DNA from: Paenibacillus dendritiformis
GTDB lineage: Bacteria > Bacillota > Bacilli > Paenibacillales > Paenibacillaceae
Assembly (NCBI RefSeq): GCF_945605565.1
Contig: NZ_OX216966.1
Location: 981,001 to 1,045,000, forward strand
Direction: 5' to 3'
Length of the DNA: 64,000 bases
In this document: positions 54,976 to 63,164 of the stretch, one piece after another
Layout of the letters: each line of letters starts with the position of its first letter
How positions within the stretch are numbered: position 1 is the stretch's first letter
The notes under the pieces: model-generated
The model's input: the letters and a program-made list of their open reading frames with translations, nothing else
Databases searched by the model: none
What the model was told of the DNA's origin: nothing
Position numbers and translations under genes: made by a program

Positions 54976-56151
54976 ATGACAGCGAACCGGAGAATATGGC
55001 TATCGCCCCCACATACGAGTGGAAGGGAACAAGACTTGATTAACGAAGCCTTCACTACGAATTGGATTGCTCCACTCGGGCCTCATGTCGATGCGTTCGA
55101 GGCGGAAATCGCGGCTTATGCCCAAGTGAAGGGCGCGGCTGCCGTCAGTTCGGGCACCGCAGCGATTCATTTGGCTTTGACCTTGCTTGGCGCAGGGAAG
55201 GGCGACCTTGTATTTTGTTCCAGTCTGACGTTTGTAGCCAGTGCGAATCCAATATCATATACAGGCGCGAAGCCGGTGTTTATTGATTCCGAACCGGAGA
55301 CCTGGAACATGTCTCCTTCGGCCCTGGAGAGGGCGCTGAATGAAGCGGCACGGGCCGGAAACCTCCCCAAAGCGGTGATCGTCGTTCATTTATATGGCCA
55401 GAGCGCCAAGATGAATGAAATTATGGAGGCGTGCGGACGTTATGAGGTTCCGGTCATTGAGGACGCGGCAGAATCGCTTGGTTCTCTCTATTACGGCAAA
55501 GCCAGCGGGTCTATGGGACGCTTTGGCATTTATTCATTCAACGGAAATAAAATCATTACTACCTCAGGCGGCGGAATGCTTATATCCAATCATCCGGACG
55601 AATTGCGCCGGGCGCGCTTTCTTGCCACGCAGGCAAGGGAACCGGCGTTGCATTACCAGCATCAAGTGACGGGCTTCAACTATCGAATGAGCAATGTGTT
55701 AGCGGGAATAGGGCGTGCGCAGCTTCAGGTGCTGAATGAACGGATTGAGGCGAGGCGGAGCATTTTTGAAAGGTACCGGAAGGCGCTGGGGGGAATAGAC
55801 GGAATTCATTTCATGCCTGAACTGGACAACACCCGATCGAACCGATGGTTAACCGCCTTAACTATGGATGGCCGGATAACCGGCGTGGCTCCTGGCGAGT
55901 TGATCCATGCGCTTGAAGCCGTCAACATCGAGAGTCGCCCGGTATGGAAGCCGCTGCATCTGCAGCCGCTGTTCCACGATTGTCTGTTCTATGCTCATGG
56001 TGAAGGGAAGCCGGTGTCAGAGCAGCTGTTCGAGACCGGGATTTGTCTGCCTTCCGGTTCGGGAATGAGCGAGGCGGACCAGCAAAGAGTCATTGACTGC
56101 ATCCAAGAATTCTTGTCCCTTCGGTCCGCGAATGCCCAAGTCTACAGATAA
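54976..56151 (+). CDS. EpsN-like PLP-dependent aminotransferase (DegT/DnrJ family)
   Basis: A 391-residue sugar aminotransferase that converts the 4-keto sugar nucleotide from the EpsC-like enzyme to a 4-amino sugar. SSGTAAIHLAL near 58, IEDAAESLGS with its Asp-Ala pair, and YSFNGNKIITTSGGG with the PLP Lys192. The end (GICLPSGSGMSEADQQRV) is typical. AGGAGTCGG precedes ATG. Its last 10 bases overlap the end of the inverted EpsM-like gene. Confidence 0.93.
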   Translation: MTANRRIWLSPPHTSGREQDLINEAFTTNWIAPLGPHVDAFEAEIAAYAQVKGAAAVSSGTAAIHLALTLLGAGKGDLVFCSSLTFVASANPISYTGAKPVFIDSEPETWNMSPSALERALNEAARAGNLPKAVIVVHLYGQSAKMNEIMEACGRYEVPVIEDAAESLGSLYYGKASGSMGRFGIYSFNGNKIITTSGGGMLISNHPDELRRARFLATQAREPALHYQHQVTGFNYRMSNVLAGIGRAQLQVLNERIEARRSIFERYRKALGGIDGIHFMPELDNTRSNRWLTALTMDGRITGVAPGELIHALEAVNIESRPVWKPLHLQPLFHDCLFYAHGEGKPVSEQLFETGICLPSGSGMSEADQQRVIDCIQEFLSLRSANAQVYR

Positions 56152-56798
56152 CGCTCCCCGGGGTGCCGGTTTCTCGCGATTGTGGCGGGTATGCCGTAAG
56201 CGATGGAGCAACCGGGAATATCATGAAGAACGGCGGCACCGGCACCGATGACGCAATGCTCGCCAATGATCACGCCGTGGATCACGCTTGCGCCGATAGA
56301 GATCATGCTGTAGTCGCCAATCCGGACTTGTCCGCCGGTCGCGGCATTCGGGGCGAGCGCCGCATAATGTCCGAGCCGCGAGTCATGATCGAGCGAGGAT
56401 CGGGTGTACATCACACAATGGTCTCCGACGATGGCATCGCTGCCGATTACGGCGCCGGCCATGATAACGGAGCCTTCGCCGATTCGGGCTCCTCTCGCGA
56501 TAGAAGCCTGCGGGTGGACGGCCCGAATGAAGCGAAAGTCAGGCATGACCTGTCTTATGCTTTGTGTGATGCGATAGCGGGTCCAGTTGTCTCCAATGGC
56601 CACGATTCCTCCCTGAATTTGTTGCCGATGCGCGGACAAGTAATCCAGATCTCCAACAATTTCGTATCCATAGCACTCGGTACCAGGCGGTTTATGGCTG
56701 TCGAGGATACCAAGGATTCGGTATTCCCCAGTCTTCTCAATCACGTCAATGACGGCTTTGGCATGCCCGCCGGCACCAAAAACAATAATATCGAGCAT
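56142..56798 (-). CDS. EpsM-like sugar O/N-acetyltransferase (NeuD family), inverted
   Basis: A 218-residue left-handed beta-helix acetyltransferase. N-terminal domain DIIVFGAGGHAKAVIDVIEK, then hexapeptide rungs (IGEGSVIMAGAVIGSDAIVG, HYAALAPNAATGGQVRIG) with a likely catalytic His in LDHDSRLG. It would acetylate the 4-amino sugar from the EpsN-like enzyme. Unlike B. subtilis, where epsM precedes epsN on the same strand, this gene runs opposite and its end overlaps epsN by 10 bp. Its promoter lies in the divergent region at 56799-56928. Confidence 0.9.
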   Translation of the reverse strand: MLDIIVFGAGGHAKAVIDVIEKTGEYRILGILDSHKPPGTECYGYEIVGDLDYLSAHRQQIQGGIVAIGDNWTRYRITQSIRQVMPDFRFIRAVHPQASIARGARIGEGSVIMAGAVIGSDAIVGDHCVMYTRSSLDHDSRLGHYAALAPNAATGGQVRIGDYSMISIGASVIHGVIIGEHCVIGAGAAVLHDIPGCSIAYGIPATIARNRHPGERYL

Positions 56799-56853
56799 TA
56801 ACTTAGATCCCTCCTCTAGTTAAGGTGAATCGGGGAAGAATGGCAGTAGGGTG

Positions 56854-56894
56854 TTGTTCTTTAATAAGAACAATTATAGATTGTTTTGTTCTTT
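56854..56894. promoter_or_regulatory. SinR-like operator pair in a divergent promoter region
   Basis: TTGTTCTTTAATAAGAACAA (56854-56873) is a perfect 8+8 palindrome around 4 bases; a further GTTCTTT lies at 56888-56894, 32 bp from the first. GTTCTTT fits the SinR consensus GTTCTYT. The site sits between the minus-strand EpsM-like gene and the plus-strand nucleotidyltransferase gene and could govern both. Confidence 0.7.
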
Positions 56895-56928
56895 AAAGCG
56901 AGCGATATCTGACTGAAGGAGTAAGTTC

Positions 56929-58113
56929 ATGGAGAAGTCCCTTATCTTGGACACAGACATGCTGACGAACGAAATGAAGTTGATTCTGGAGATTATTTCA
57001 ATTGATCGTCCCGAGGATTTGCGCAAGGACAAAGCCGGGCTCTTTCAGGACTGCAAGTGGGATGCATTTTTTCGGCTTGCGATGCATCACCGAGTCTATT
57101 CCGTGCTGTATATGCAGATGAAGGATATGGGCGATGATATGGTGCCTCCGGCGGTCATTCAACGTCTGTACCGCCAATATTGCGCCAATACGCTCCGAAT
57201 GCTTCATCTGAGCAGCGAGATCGAACATATCGGCAAGGAATTGACCGGAAGAGGCCTGCGTTGTTTATTTTTGAAGGGACCTGTCCTTGGCCAGGATTTA
57301 TATGGAAGTATCTCGCTTCGCACCTGCTCGGATCTGGATCTCCTCGTTCCCTTGGCCGAATTAGTTAGGGCGGAAACGATACTTATCACGCTAGGGTACG
57401 AGAAAGATGACTACATTGAGTCCGTACTGGGGGACTGGAAATGGCGGCACCACCATCTGACCTTTTTTCACCCGGTCAAGGGCATCAAGGTTGAGCTTCA
57501 TTGGCGGCTGAACCCGTTCCCGTCCAAGGAACCAAAATTTAACGACTTGTGGCTCAGGAAGCGAAGAAGCACGCTGTTCGGCAGCCCGATCTATTATTTG
57601 GGCAGAGAGGATTTGTTCGTCTTTCTCGTGACCCACGGCGCCCGCCACGGCTGGTCGCGACTGCGCTGGCTGCTCGATATCAAGCAGCTTCTTAACCAAC
57701 AGCCGGATCACGGCCAGATCATGAATAGATTGAGGCGGCGCCGATGTATACGCGCCGGAGGACAATCTGTCGTCCTGGCCTCGTCGCTGCTTCAAGCGCG
57801 GTTAGCCCCGGAACTGCATCGGCTTGCAAGCAGGCGGAGATCGGTGCGGCTGGCCCAGGACGCCATGTTCTATCTGTCGCAGATGGTTCATCTCCATAAG
57901 GAGCCGGTACCTGAAGAAGTCGGAGCCTACCATAAGCGCCATCTGTTTGCGTTAATGCCGCTGCGGCATAAATGCTTGTTCATTCTAAGCTTCATGCTGC
58001 CTTATCCCGAGGATGTCAAGGTCATTCGATTGCCGAGAATGCTTCATTATATCTATATTCCCTTAAGGCCCTTCTTGTGGGCATGGAGAAAAAGCGTGGG
58101 TGTACAGAAATGA
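56929..58113 (+). CDS. Nucleotidyltransferase family protein (NTP_transf_5 type)
   Basis: A 394-residue protein of the uncharacterised nucleotidyltransferase family PF14907. FLKGPVLGQDLYG (about 110-122) and SLRTCSDLDLLVPLAE with the Asp-x-Asp pair are the family core; VELHWRLNP and DLFVFLVTHGARHGWSRLRWL with its His/Arg cluster follow. The reaction is unknown. Relatives occur in EPS and in lasso-peptide clusters. It opens the second half of the EPS cluster behind a SinR-like operator. GAAGGAG precedes ATG; its stop overlaps the next start (ATGA). Confidence 0.8.
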   Translation: MEKSLILDTDMLTNEMKLILEIISIDRPEDLRKDKAGLFQDCKWDAFFRLAMHHRVYSVLYMQMKDMGDDMVPPAVIQRLYRQYCANTLRMLHLSSEIEHIGKELTGRGLRCLFLKGPVLGQDLYGSISLRTCSDLDLLVPLAELVRAETILITLGYEKDDYIESVLGDWKWRHHHLTFFHPVKGIKVELHWRLNPFPSKEPKFNDLWLRKRRSTLFGSPIYYLGREDLFVFLVTHGARHGWSRLRWLLDIKQLLNQQPDHGQIMNRLRRRRCIRAGGQSVVLASSLLQARLAPELHRLASRRRSVRLAQDAMFYLSQMVHLHKEPVPEEVGAYHKRHLFALMPLRHKCLFILSFMLPYPEDVKVIRLPRMLHYIYIPLRPFLWAWRKSVGVQK

Positions 58114-59312
58114 AAAGAGTATTGTTCGCATCCTTCGATATGGAGGTTGGAGGAGTCGAGAGAAGCCTGGCTGGTTTGCTGGAGCATTTTGATTATGAAC
58201 GCTATCAGGCGGAGCTGATGCTGTATCGCCATCAAGGCGATTTTATGCCTTTGCTCCCCGAACAAGTCCGGTTGCTGGAGGAGCAGCGAGCCTATGCCAC
58301 ATTCCGCAAGTCCATCGGCGACATTATGAAGAGCCGGCAGCTGCTGATCGGGCTCGGAAGGCTGACCGCAAAAGTGCATGCCGATATGGCCGGGAAAGTG
58401 AGAGGGTTTGCAGAAACGGGATATCATCAGATGCAGCTGATGTGGAGATATACCCTTCCCTTCCTGCCCCGGAACAAACAGCTCTACGATGCGGCTGTAA
58501 GCTTCTTATGGCCCCATTACTATGTTGCCGAGAAAGTCGATGCCCGCACGAAAATAGCCTGGATTCATACGGATTATTCGACCGTAGCTACGAATGTGCG
58601 CTCTGATTTGAAGCTGTGGAGCAAGTTCGATCATATCATCGCCGTATCTCCTTCATGCAGGGAAGCCTTCTTGGCAAAGTACGAAACCCTGAGAGACAAG
58701 GTGACGGTAATCGAAAACATTATCTCTCCGGACTACATCAAGATGATGTCCGAGGTGTCTGTTGATTCACCGATGGCAGCGGATCCGCGCTTCAAATTGG
58801 TCACCGTCGCCCGTTTGTCGCACGCCAAGGGAATCGACCAGGCTGTCATGGCCTTGAAGAAGCTGAGAGAGAAGGGGCTTGAGGACATTGCCTGGTACGT
58901 TGTGGGTTACGGAGGGGACGAGGAGATGATTCGCGGTCTCATTGCGAAAAATCGGCTGCAGGATCATTTCATTTTGCTGGGCAAGCAGTACAATCCCTAT
59001 CCTTTCATCAAGCGAGCCGATCTCTATGTACAGCCTTCCCGTTACGAGGGGAAAGCCGTAACCGTAACCGAAGCCCAGATTTTGGGCAAGCCTGTTCTGA
59101 TTACCCGCTATCCTACGGCACAGAGTCAGGTTGCCGACGGCAAGGACGGATATATTACGGACTTATCGGTCGAGGGCTTAGCGGAAGGGATTGAGCATTT
59201 ATATCGAGATCGGCAGCTAAGATGCCGGCTCGCGGACATGTGCAGCAGGACTCAGTATGGCAATGCGGGCGAACTCAATAAACTATACGCATTGTTGGAT
59301 GACAATGGATAG
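58110..59312 (+). CDS. Glycosyltransferase (GT-B, family 4 type)
   Basis: A 400-residue GT-B enzyme: ASFDMEVGGVERSLAGLLEH at the N-terminus, AWIHTDYSTV, VTVIENIISPDY, TVARLSHAKGIDQAV, YVVGYGGDEEM, FILLGKQYNPYPFIKRADLY and PSRYEGKAVTVTEAQILGKP. ATG 58110 overlaps the previous stop as ATGA, indicating translational coupling; the frame runs further upstream but only inside the preceding gene. Donor unknown. Confidence 0.9.
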   Translation: MKRVLFASFDMEVGGVERSLAGLLEHFDYERYQAELMLYRHQGDFMPLLPEQVRLLEEQRAYATFRKSIGDIMKSRQLLIGLGRLTAKVHADMAGKVRGFAETGYHQMQLMWRYTLPFLPRNKQLYDAAVSFLWPHYYVAEKVDARTKIAWIHTDYSTVATNVRSDLKLWSKFDHIIAVSPSCREAFLAKYETLRDKVTVIENIISPDYIKMMSEVSVDSPMAADPRFKLVTVARLSHAKGIDQAVMALKKLREKGLEDIAWYVVGYGGDEEMIRGLIAKNRLQDHFILLGKQYNPYPFIKRADLYVQPSRYEGKAVTVTEAQILGKPVLITRYPTAQSQVADGKDGYITDLSVEGLAEGIEHLYRDRQLRCRLADMCSRTQYGNAGELNKLYALLDDNG

Positions 59313-59323
59313 GAGGCGAGGCT

Positions 59324-60295
59324 ATGGATAACATCCTGCTGCTCGACACCTCAGTCGGTTCCTTGAATAAAGGGGATGAGATCATCATGAAATGCGTGAG
59401 GCGCCAATTGTCTGGTATTACGCGCCAGGCCAATGTGTTTACCGTGCCTACACATCTTTCCCCCTTCGGCTGGTTCCAGGTGATGCGAGATTCATTACGT
59501 GTTCAATTCTATACAAGAGCCAAATACAAGTTCGTCGGCGGAACGAATCTATTGACCATGGACATGTTCACCCATTTCCCGCAATGGAATATTAATGTGT
59601 TTAATTATCGTCCGTTACAAGGCAGCATTCTCCTGGGGGTGGGGGCGGGCAAAGGAGAAAAAATAAAACGGTACACGAAAATGCTGTACCGCAAGGTGTT
59701 GTCCCATGAATATGTGCATAGCGTTCGAGATGAACGAACCTGGAGATTCGTCACAGATTTAGGGCTCAAAGCGTTAAATACGGGATGTCCGACGATGTGG
59801 GCATTAACGCCCGAGCATTGCCAGGATATTCCTAAGGGGAAATCGGATGCCGTCGTGTTTACGTTGACAGATTACGCAAGAGCGCCCCGTCAAGATCAGC
59901 TCCTGATCGATCTTCTGATTAGAAGTTATAAAAAAGTATATTTCTGGGTGCAGGGAGCCGATGATTATGCGTACTTTCATACGTTATCGAATACCGACAG
60001 CATTCACGTCATTCCTCCTTCGCTGGAAGAATATGAAGCTGTGCTCAGCACGGATGTCGACTTTGTAGGCACGCGCCTGCATGCCGGAATTTATGCGATG
60101 CGCCATAAGAAACGTTCCATCATTATTGCGGTTGATGAACGGGCCAGAGGAATGAGTGAGACATACGCCCTGAATACCGTTGACCGTACGGATCTCGCCG
60201 GCCTTGAAGCCATGATCCATTCGGAATTTGCGACGAATGTCCGGATGAACCTGGAGGCCATCCAAGCGTGGCTGGATCAGTTCAAGCAGCGGTAA
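59324..60295 (+). CDS. Polysaccharide pyruvyl transferase family protein
   Basis: A 323-residue protein of the PF04230 family, which adds ketal-pyruvate from PEP to sugars in EPS (EpsI/EpsO and CsaB are relatives). Support: LLDTSVGSLNKGDEIIM, FVGGTNLL, HSVRDERTWRFV, TGCPTMWAL, and the C-terminal VDFVGTRLHAGIYAMRHKKRS. GGATAGGAGGCGAGG precedes ATG 59324. Pyruvylation would make the polymer anionic. Confidence 0.88.
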   Translation: MDNILLLDTSVGSLNKGDEIIMKCVRRQLSGITRQANVFTVPTHLSPFGWFQVMRDSLRVQFYTRAKYKFVGGTNLLTMDMFTHFPQWNINVFNYRPLQGSILLGVGAGKGEKIKRYTKMLYRKVLSHEYVHSVRDERTWRFVTDLGLKALNTGCPTMWALTPEHCQDIPKGKSDAVVFTLTDYARAPRQDQLLIDLLIRSYKKVYFWVQGADDYAYFHTLSNTDSIHVIPPSLEEYEAVLSTDVDFVGTRLHAGIYAMRHKKRSIIIAVDERARGMSETYALNTVDRTDLAGLEAMIHSEFATNVRMNLEAIQAWLDQFKQR

Positions 60296-60319
60296 GACCG
60301 GTCTTGAAGGAGGAAACCC

Positions 60320-61585
60320 ATGATACAACTGACACGGGAACAAATCAAAGTAAATCATAACCGTGTGGACTATTTTTTTCAGGTGGACCCCAGGCTTCAA
60401 AAATACTTCAGAGCAAGCAATCATTTATTTATGAAATATAACTATGATATCTCGGGTCTTCCAGCAAGCATATTGTCGATTCCGTTTGCAGCGAACATGA
60501 TGCCGCTCGCGTGGCTTACGGATGCGACGCTATACGTCGACGAACTGGATCGTTCCTTCTATGACTGTCTTGCGGAACTGAAGCAGGCATATCAGAAGAT
60601 GTTCCCCCACTTTCCGCTCAAGGGGCAAATCAAGGTGGGGCAGGTTTCTACCTTTGATTATCAACCGGAGCATGAAGCTGCCGTGCTATTTAGCGGGGGA
60701 TTGGACGCCTTGACGACCTATATCCGCCACCGGGATAAGAAGCCTTTTCTCATTACGGAGTACGGATGGCATGAAGGGGAATGTGCAGACAGCGAGGTAT
60801 GGACGGCAGACCGTGAGCATGCGGAGGCTTTTGCCCGCAAGGAAGGGCTCTCCAATATCCTGGTGGAGTCCAACTACGGCACCTTCGTCTATCCTCAGCG
60901 AATCGACCGGGATTTCCGGCGCTCGCTGGGGGACACCTGGTGGCATGGACTGCATCACGGTCTGGCGATTATATCGGCTGCGGTTCCTGCAGCCTGCTTG
61001 TTACAGGTGAAAACGATTTACATTGCGAGCTCGCATACGATCGGCAACACGTATTCATGTGCTTCCGACCCATCGACGGACAATCTGATTCGTTACGGAG
61101 CGGGAGATGTGTTCCATGACGGATACGAGCTGTCCCGGCAGGATAAAGTCAAAGTGGTTGTCGATCATTATGCCAATACCAATGACAAGACCGCGGTCCG
61201 GGTATGCTATCGCAACACAGAAAACTGCTGCCAATGCGAGAAGTGCGTAAGAACGATCATGGGGATTGCGGCAGAGGGCCATGACCCGAATGACTACGGT
61301 TTTCCGGTGCCTTATGAGCTCTCCGGTTTTCTGAAGCGGTTTTTGAAGCGGGAGGTCAAGTTTTTCACGAATATCCAAATCGAACGGTTATGGAAGCCGA
61401 TTCAGGAGCGCATGCGGGAGAACCCTGACAACGTGAAGGATCAGGATCTGCTGTCTTGGTTTCCGGATTACGATTTTGTGGCCCAGCGAAGAAAAGAACG
61501 GTTCCGCTACCGTGTCACGCAATTTTTCCCGATCATCAGAAGGAAAGTGAGAACGGGTTTGCAGCAAATCCGTGAAACCAGGTAA
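60320..61585 (+). CDS. QueC-like PP-loop protein in the EPS operon (function unknown)
   Basis: A 421-residue cytoplasmic protein. AAVLFSGGLDALTTYI (120-135) is a PP-loop of the SGGxDS type in which the last Ser is Ala130. C-terminally C296-x6-C303-x2-C306-x2-C309 (CCQCEKC) resembles the zinc site of QueC, the 7-cyano-7-deazaguanine synthase. QueC-type enzymes activate a carboxylate with ATP and form an amide or nitrile. The first ~115 residues and the last ~90 are not QueC-like. GAAGGAGG precedes ATG 60320. Inside an EPS operon a sugar-acid amidation or similar modification is a reasonable guess, not shown. Confidence 0.7.
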   Translation: MIQLTREQIKVNHNRVDYFFQVDPRLQKYFRASNHLFMKYNYDISGLPASILSIPFAANMMPLAWLTDATLYVDELDRSFYDCLAELKQAYQKMFPHFPLKGQIKVGQVSTFDYQPEHEAAVLFSGGLDALTTYIRHRDKKPFLITEYGWHEGECADSEVWTADREHAEAFARKEGLSNILVESNYGTFVYPQRIDRDFRRSLGDTWWHGLHHGLAIISAAVPAACLLQVKTIYIASSHTIGNTYSCASDPSTDNLIRYGAGDVFHDGYELSRQDKVKVVVDHYANTNDKTAVRVCYRNTENCCQCEKCVRTIMGIAAEGHDPNDYGFPVPYELSGFLKRFLKREVKFFTNIQIERLWKPIQERMRENPDNVKDQDLLSWFPDYDFVAQRRKERFRYRVTQFFPIIRRKVRTGLQQIRETR

Positions 61586-61601
61586 AAGAGCAGGTACAGG
61601 G

Positions 61602-63164
61602 ATGAGAATTCGAAATTCGCTTTATAACATTTTTTTTGGTCTGCTGGGGCAAGCCATTAGCACCATAATGGGTTTTATCGTTAGAACGGTTTTTATATGG
61701 ACGCTTGGTATTGAGTATCTGGGAGTGAGCGGTCTGTTTTCCGATGTGCTCATGCTCCTGTCTCTAGCGAATCTCGGTTTTGAGACCGCCATCATTTACA
61801 GCTTGTATCAACCTCTTGCCGATCGGGACGAGGCCAGGATAAAAGCTTTTATGCATTTATTTCGAAAAGCCTATCTGTTCATAGGTATGCTTGTGCTCGT
61901 GCTGGGGCTCTCCCTGATTCCTTTTCTTGATGTTTTCATTCGGGGGGAAACGACGGTTGCTTATCTCGAAGTCATCTATGTCTTATTTCTGCTCCATTCC
62001 GTGTCCACCTACTTCTTCGCTTATAAACAGGCCCTAATTGTGGCCGACCAGCAGCAGCATGTGATATCGCGAATCCATAGTGTGTATGTGATTGCCATGA
62101 ACACGATCCAAATCATCGTGCTTCTCTTTACGAAAAACTACATTCTGTTCCTTGTCATCCAAATCGGAATGAGCGTTCTTAGAAACAAGTATATTTCCCG
62201 TGTGGCCGACCGAAAATACGAATTCCTGAATGAGCCGGTCAGCACTCCTTTGGACAAAGAAGAGAAGAAGACCTTTTTTCAAAACCTGCGCTCCCTGCTT
62301 ATGTACAAAGTGAGCGGCGTTGTCATCAATGGGACGGATAATCTGATTATTGCCAACCTATTTGGCGTCATATGGGTCGGACTCTATTCCAATTATTATT
62401 TGATTCTGACAACCTTAACTACATTTCTGAGCTATTTCTTCTATTCTCTCACGGCCAGCGTGGGGAATTTGAACGCTACGGAGGATAAGGAGAAGAAGTT
62501 TTTCTTCTATCGTGTGTTACGCTTGGCCAACTTTTGGGTGTTCGGGCTTTGTGCCGTATGTTTGTGGAATTTGCTTGATCCGGTGATTGTTTTATGGCTC
62601 GGAGGTTCTTTTGTCCTCGGCAAGGAGACCTTGCTTGCGATCCTGCTCAATTTTTATACGACGGGGATGCAAAATGCTTCGACCATGTTCCGGGATACGA
62701 CGGGCATGTTCCGAAGGGGAAGGTACAGCCCGTTGATCGCAGCGGCAATGAACATCGCATTATCGATTACGCTTGCACGCTTCATCGGGATGCCGGGAGT
62801 GTTCCTCGGAACTGTCATTAGCCGATTGTTAACCTATTTTTGGGTTGATCCTTATTTGCTTCATAAGCACGTATTCTTTCAACCGCTGCGCCCTTACTTT
62901 ACCCGTTACGGACTGCATGCCGTGTTAGTTCTTCTGGCGGCATCCTTATGCGGCTGGCTTGCAGAATTACTCACGCTGCCGCTGTTATGGGATATCGCCG
63001 TCAGGGTCCTGCTGTGCTTGTCCGTAACGAACCTGATCTTCTATGTGTGCTTTCGCAAATCGAGCGAGTTTATCTACTTAACGAACATCGCCAAGGCGAA
63101 TCTGGGAAAGCTGTCGATCCTTACTAAATTCAATCCGGTCATACGGAGAGAGGAGACAAGGTAA
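61602..63164 (+). CDS. Wzx-type polysaccharide flippase
   Basis: A 520-residue membrane protein with about 12-14 helices, of the MOP/PST flippase superfamily. 'GLLGQAISTIMGFIVRTVFI' and SLANLGFETAIIYSLYQPLA fit the EpsK/Wzx-like group. It would turn lipid-linked repeats to the outer face for EpsG-type polymerisation. ATG 61602 (MRIRNSLYN) is preferred; a GTG at 61572 lies within the previous gene. It overlaps the galE start by one base. Confidence 0.88.
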   Translation: MRIRNSLYNIFFGLLGQAISTIMGFIVRTVFIWTLGIEYLGVSGLFSDVLMLLSLANLGFETAIIYSLYQPLADRDEARIKAFMHLFRKAYLFIGMLVLVLGLSLIPFLDVFIRGETTVAYLEVIYVLFLLHSVSTYFFAYKQALIVADQQQHVISRIHSVYVIAMNTIQIIVLLFTKNYILFLVIQIGMSVLRNKYISRVADRKYEFLNEPVSTPLDKEEKKTFFQNLRSLLMYKVSGVVINGTDNLIIANLFGVIWVGLYSNYYLILTTLTTFLSYFFYSLTASVGNLNATEDKEKKFFFYRVLRLANFWVFGLCAVCLWNLLDPVIVLWLGGSFVLGKETLLAILLNFYTTGMQNASTMFRDTTGMFRRGRYSPLIAAAMNIALSITLARFIGMPGVFLGTVISRLLTYFWVDPYLLHKHVFFQPLRPYFTRYGLHAVLVLLAASLCGWLAELLTLPLLWDIAVRVLLCLSVTNLIFYVCFRKSSEFIYLTNIAKANLGKLSILTKFNPVIRREETR

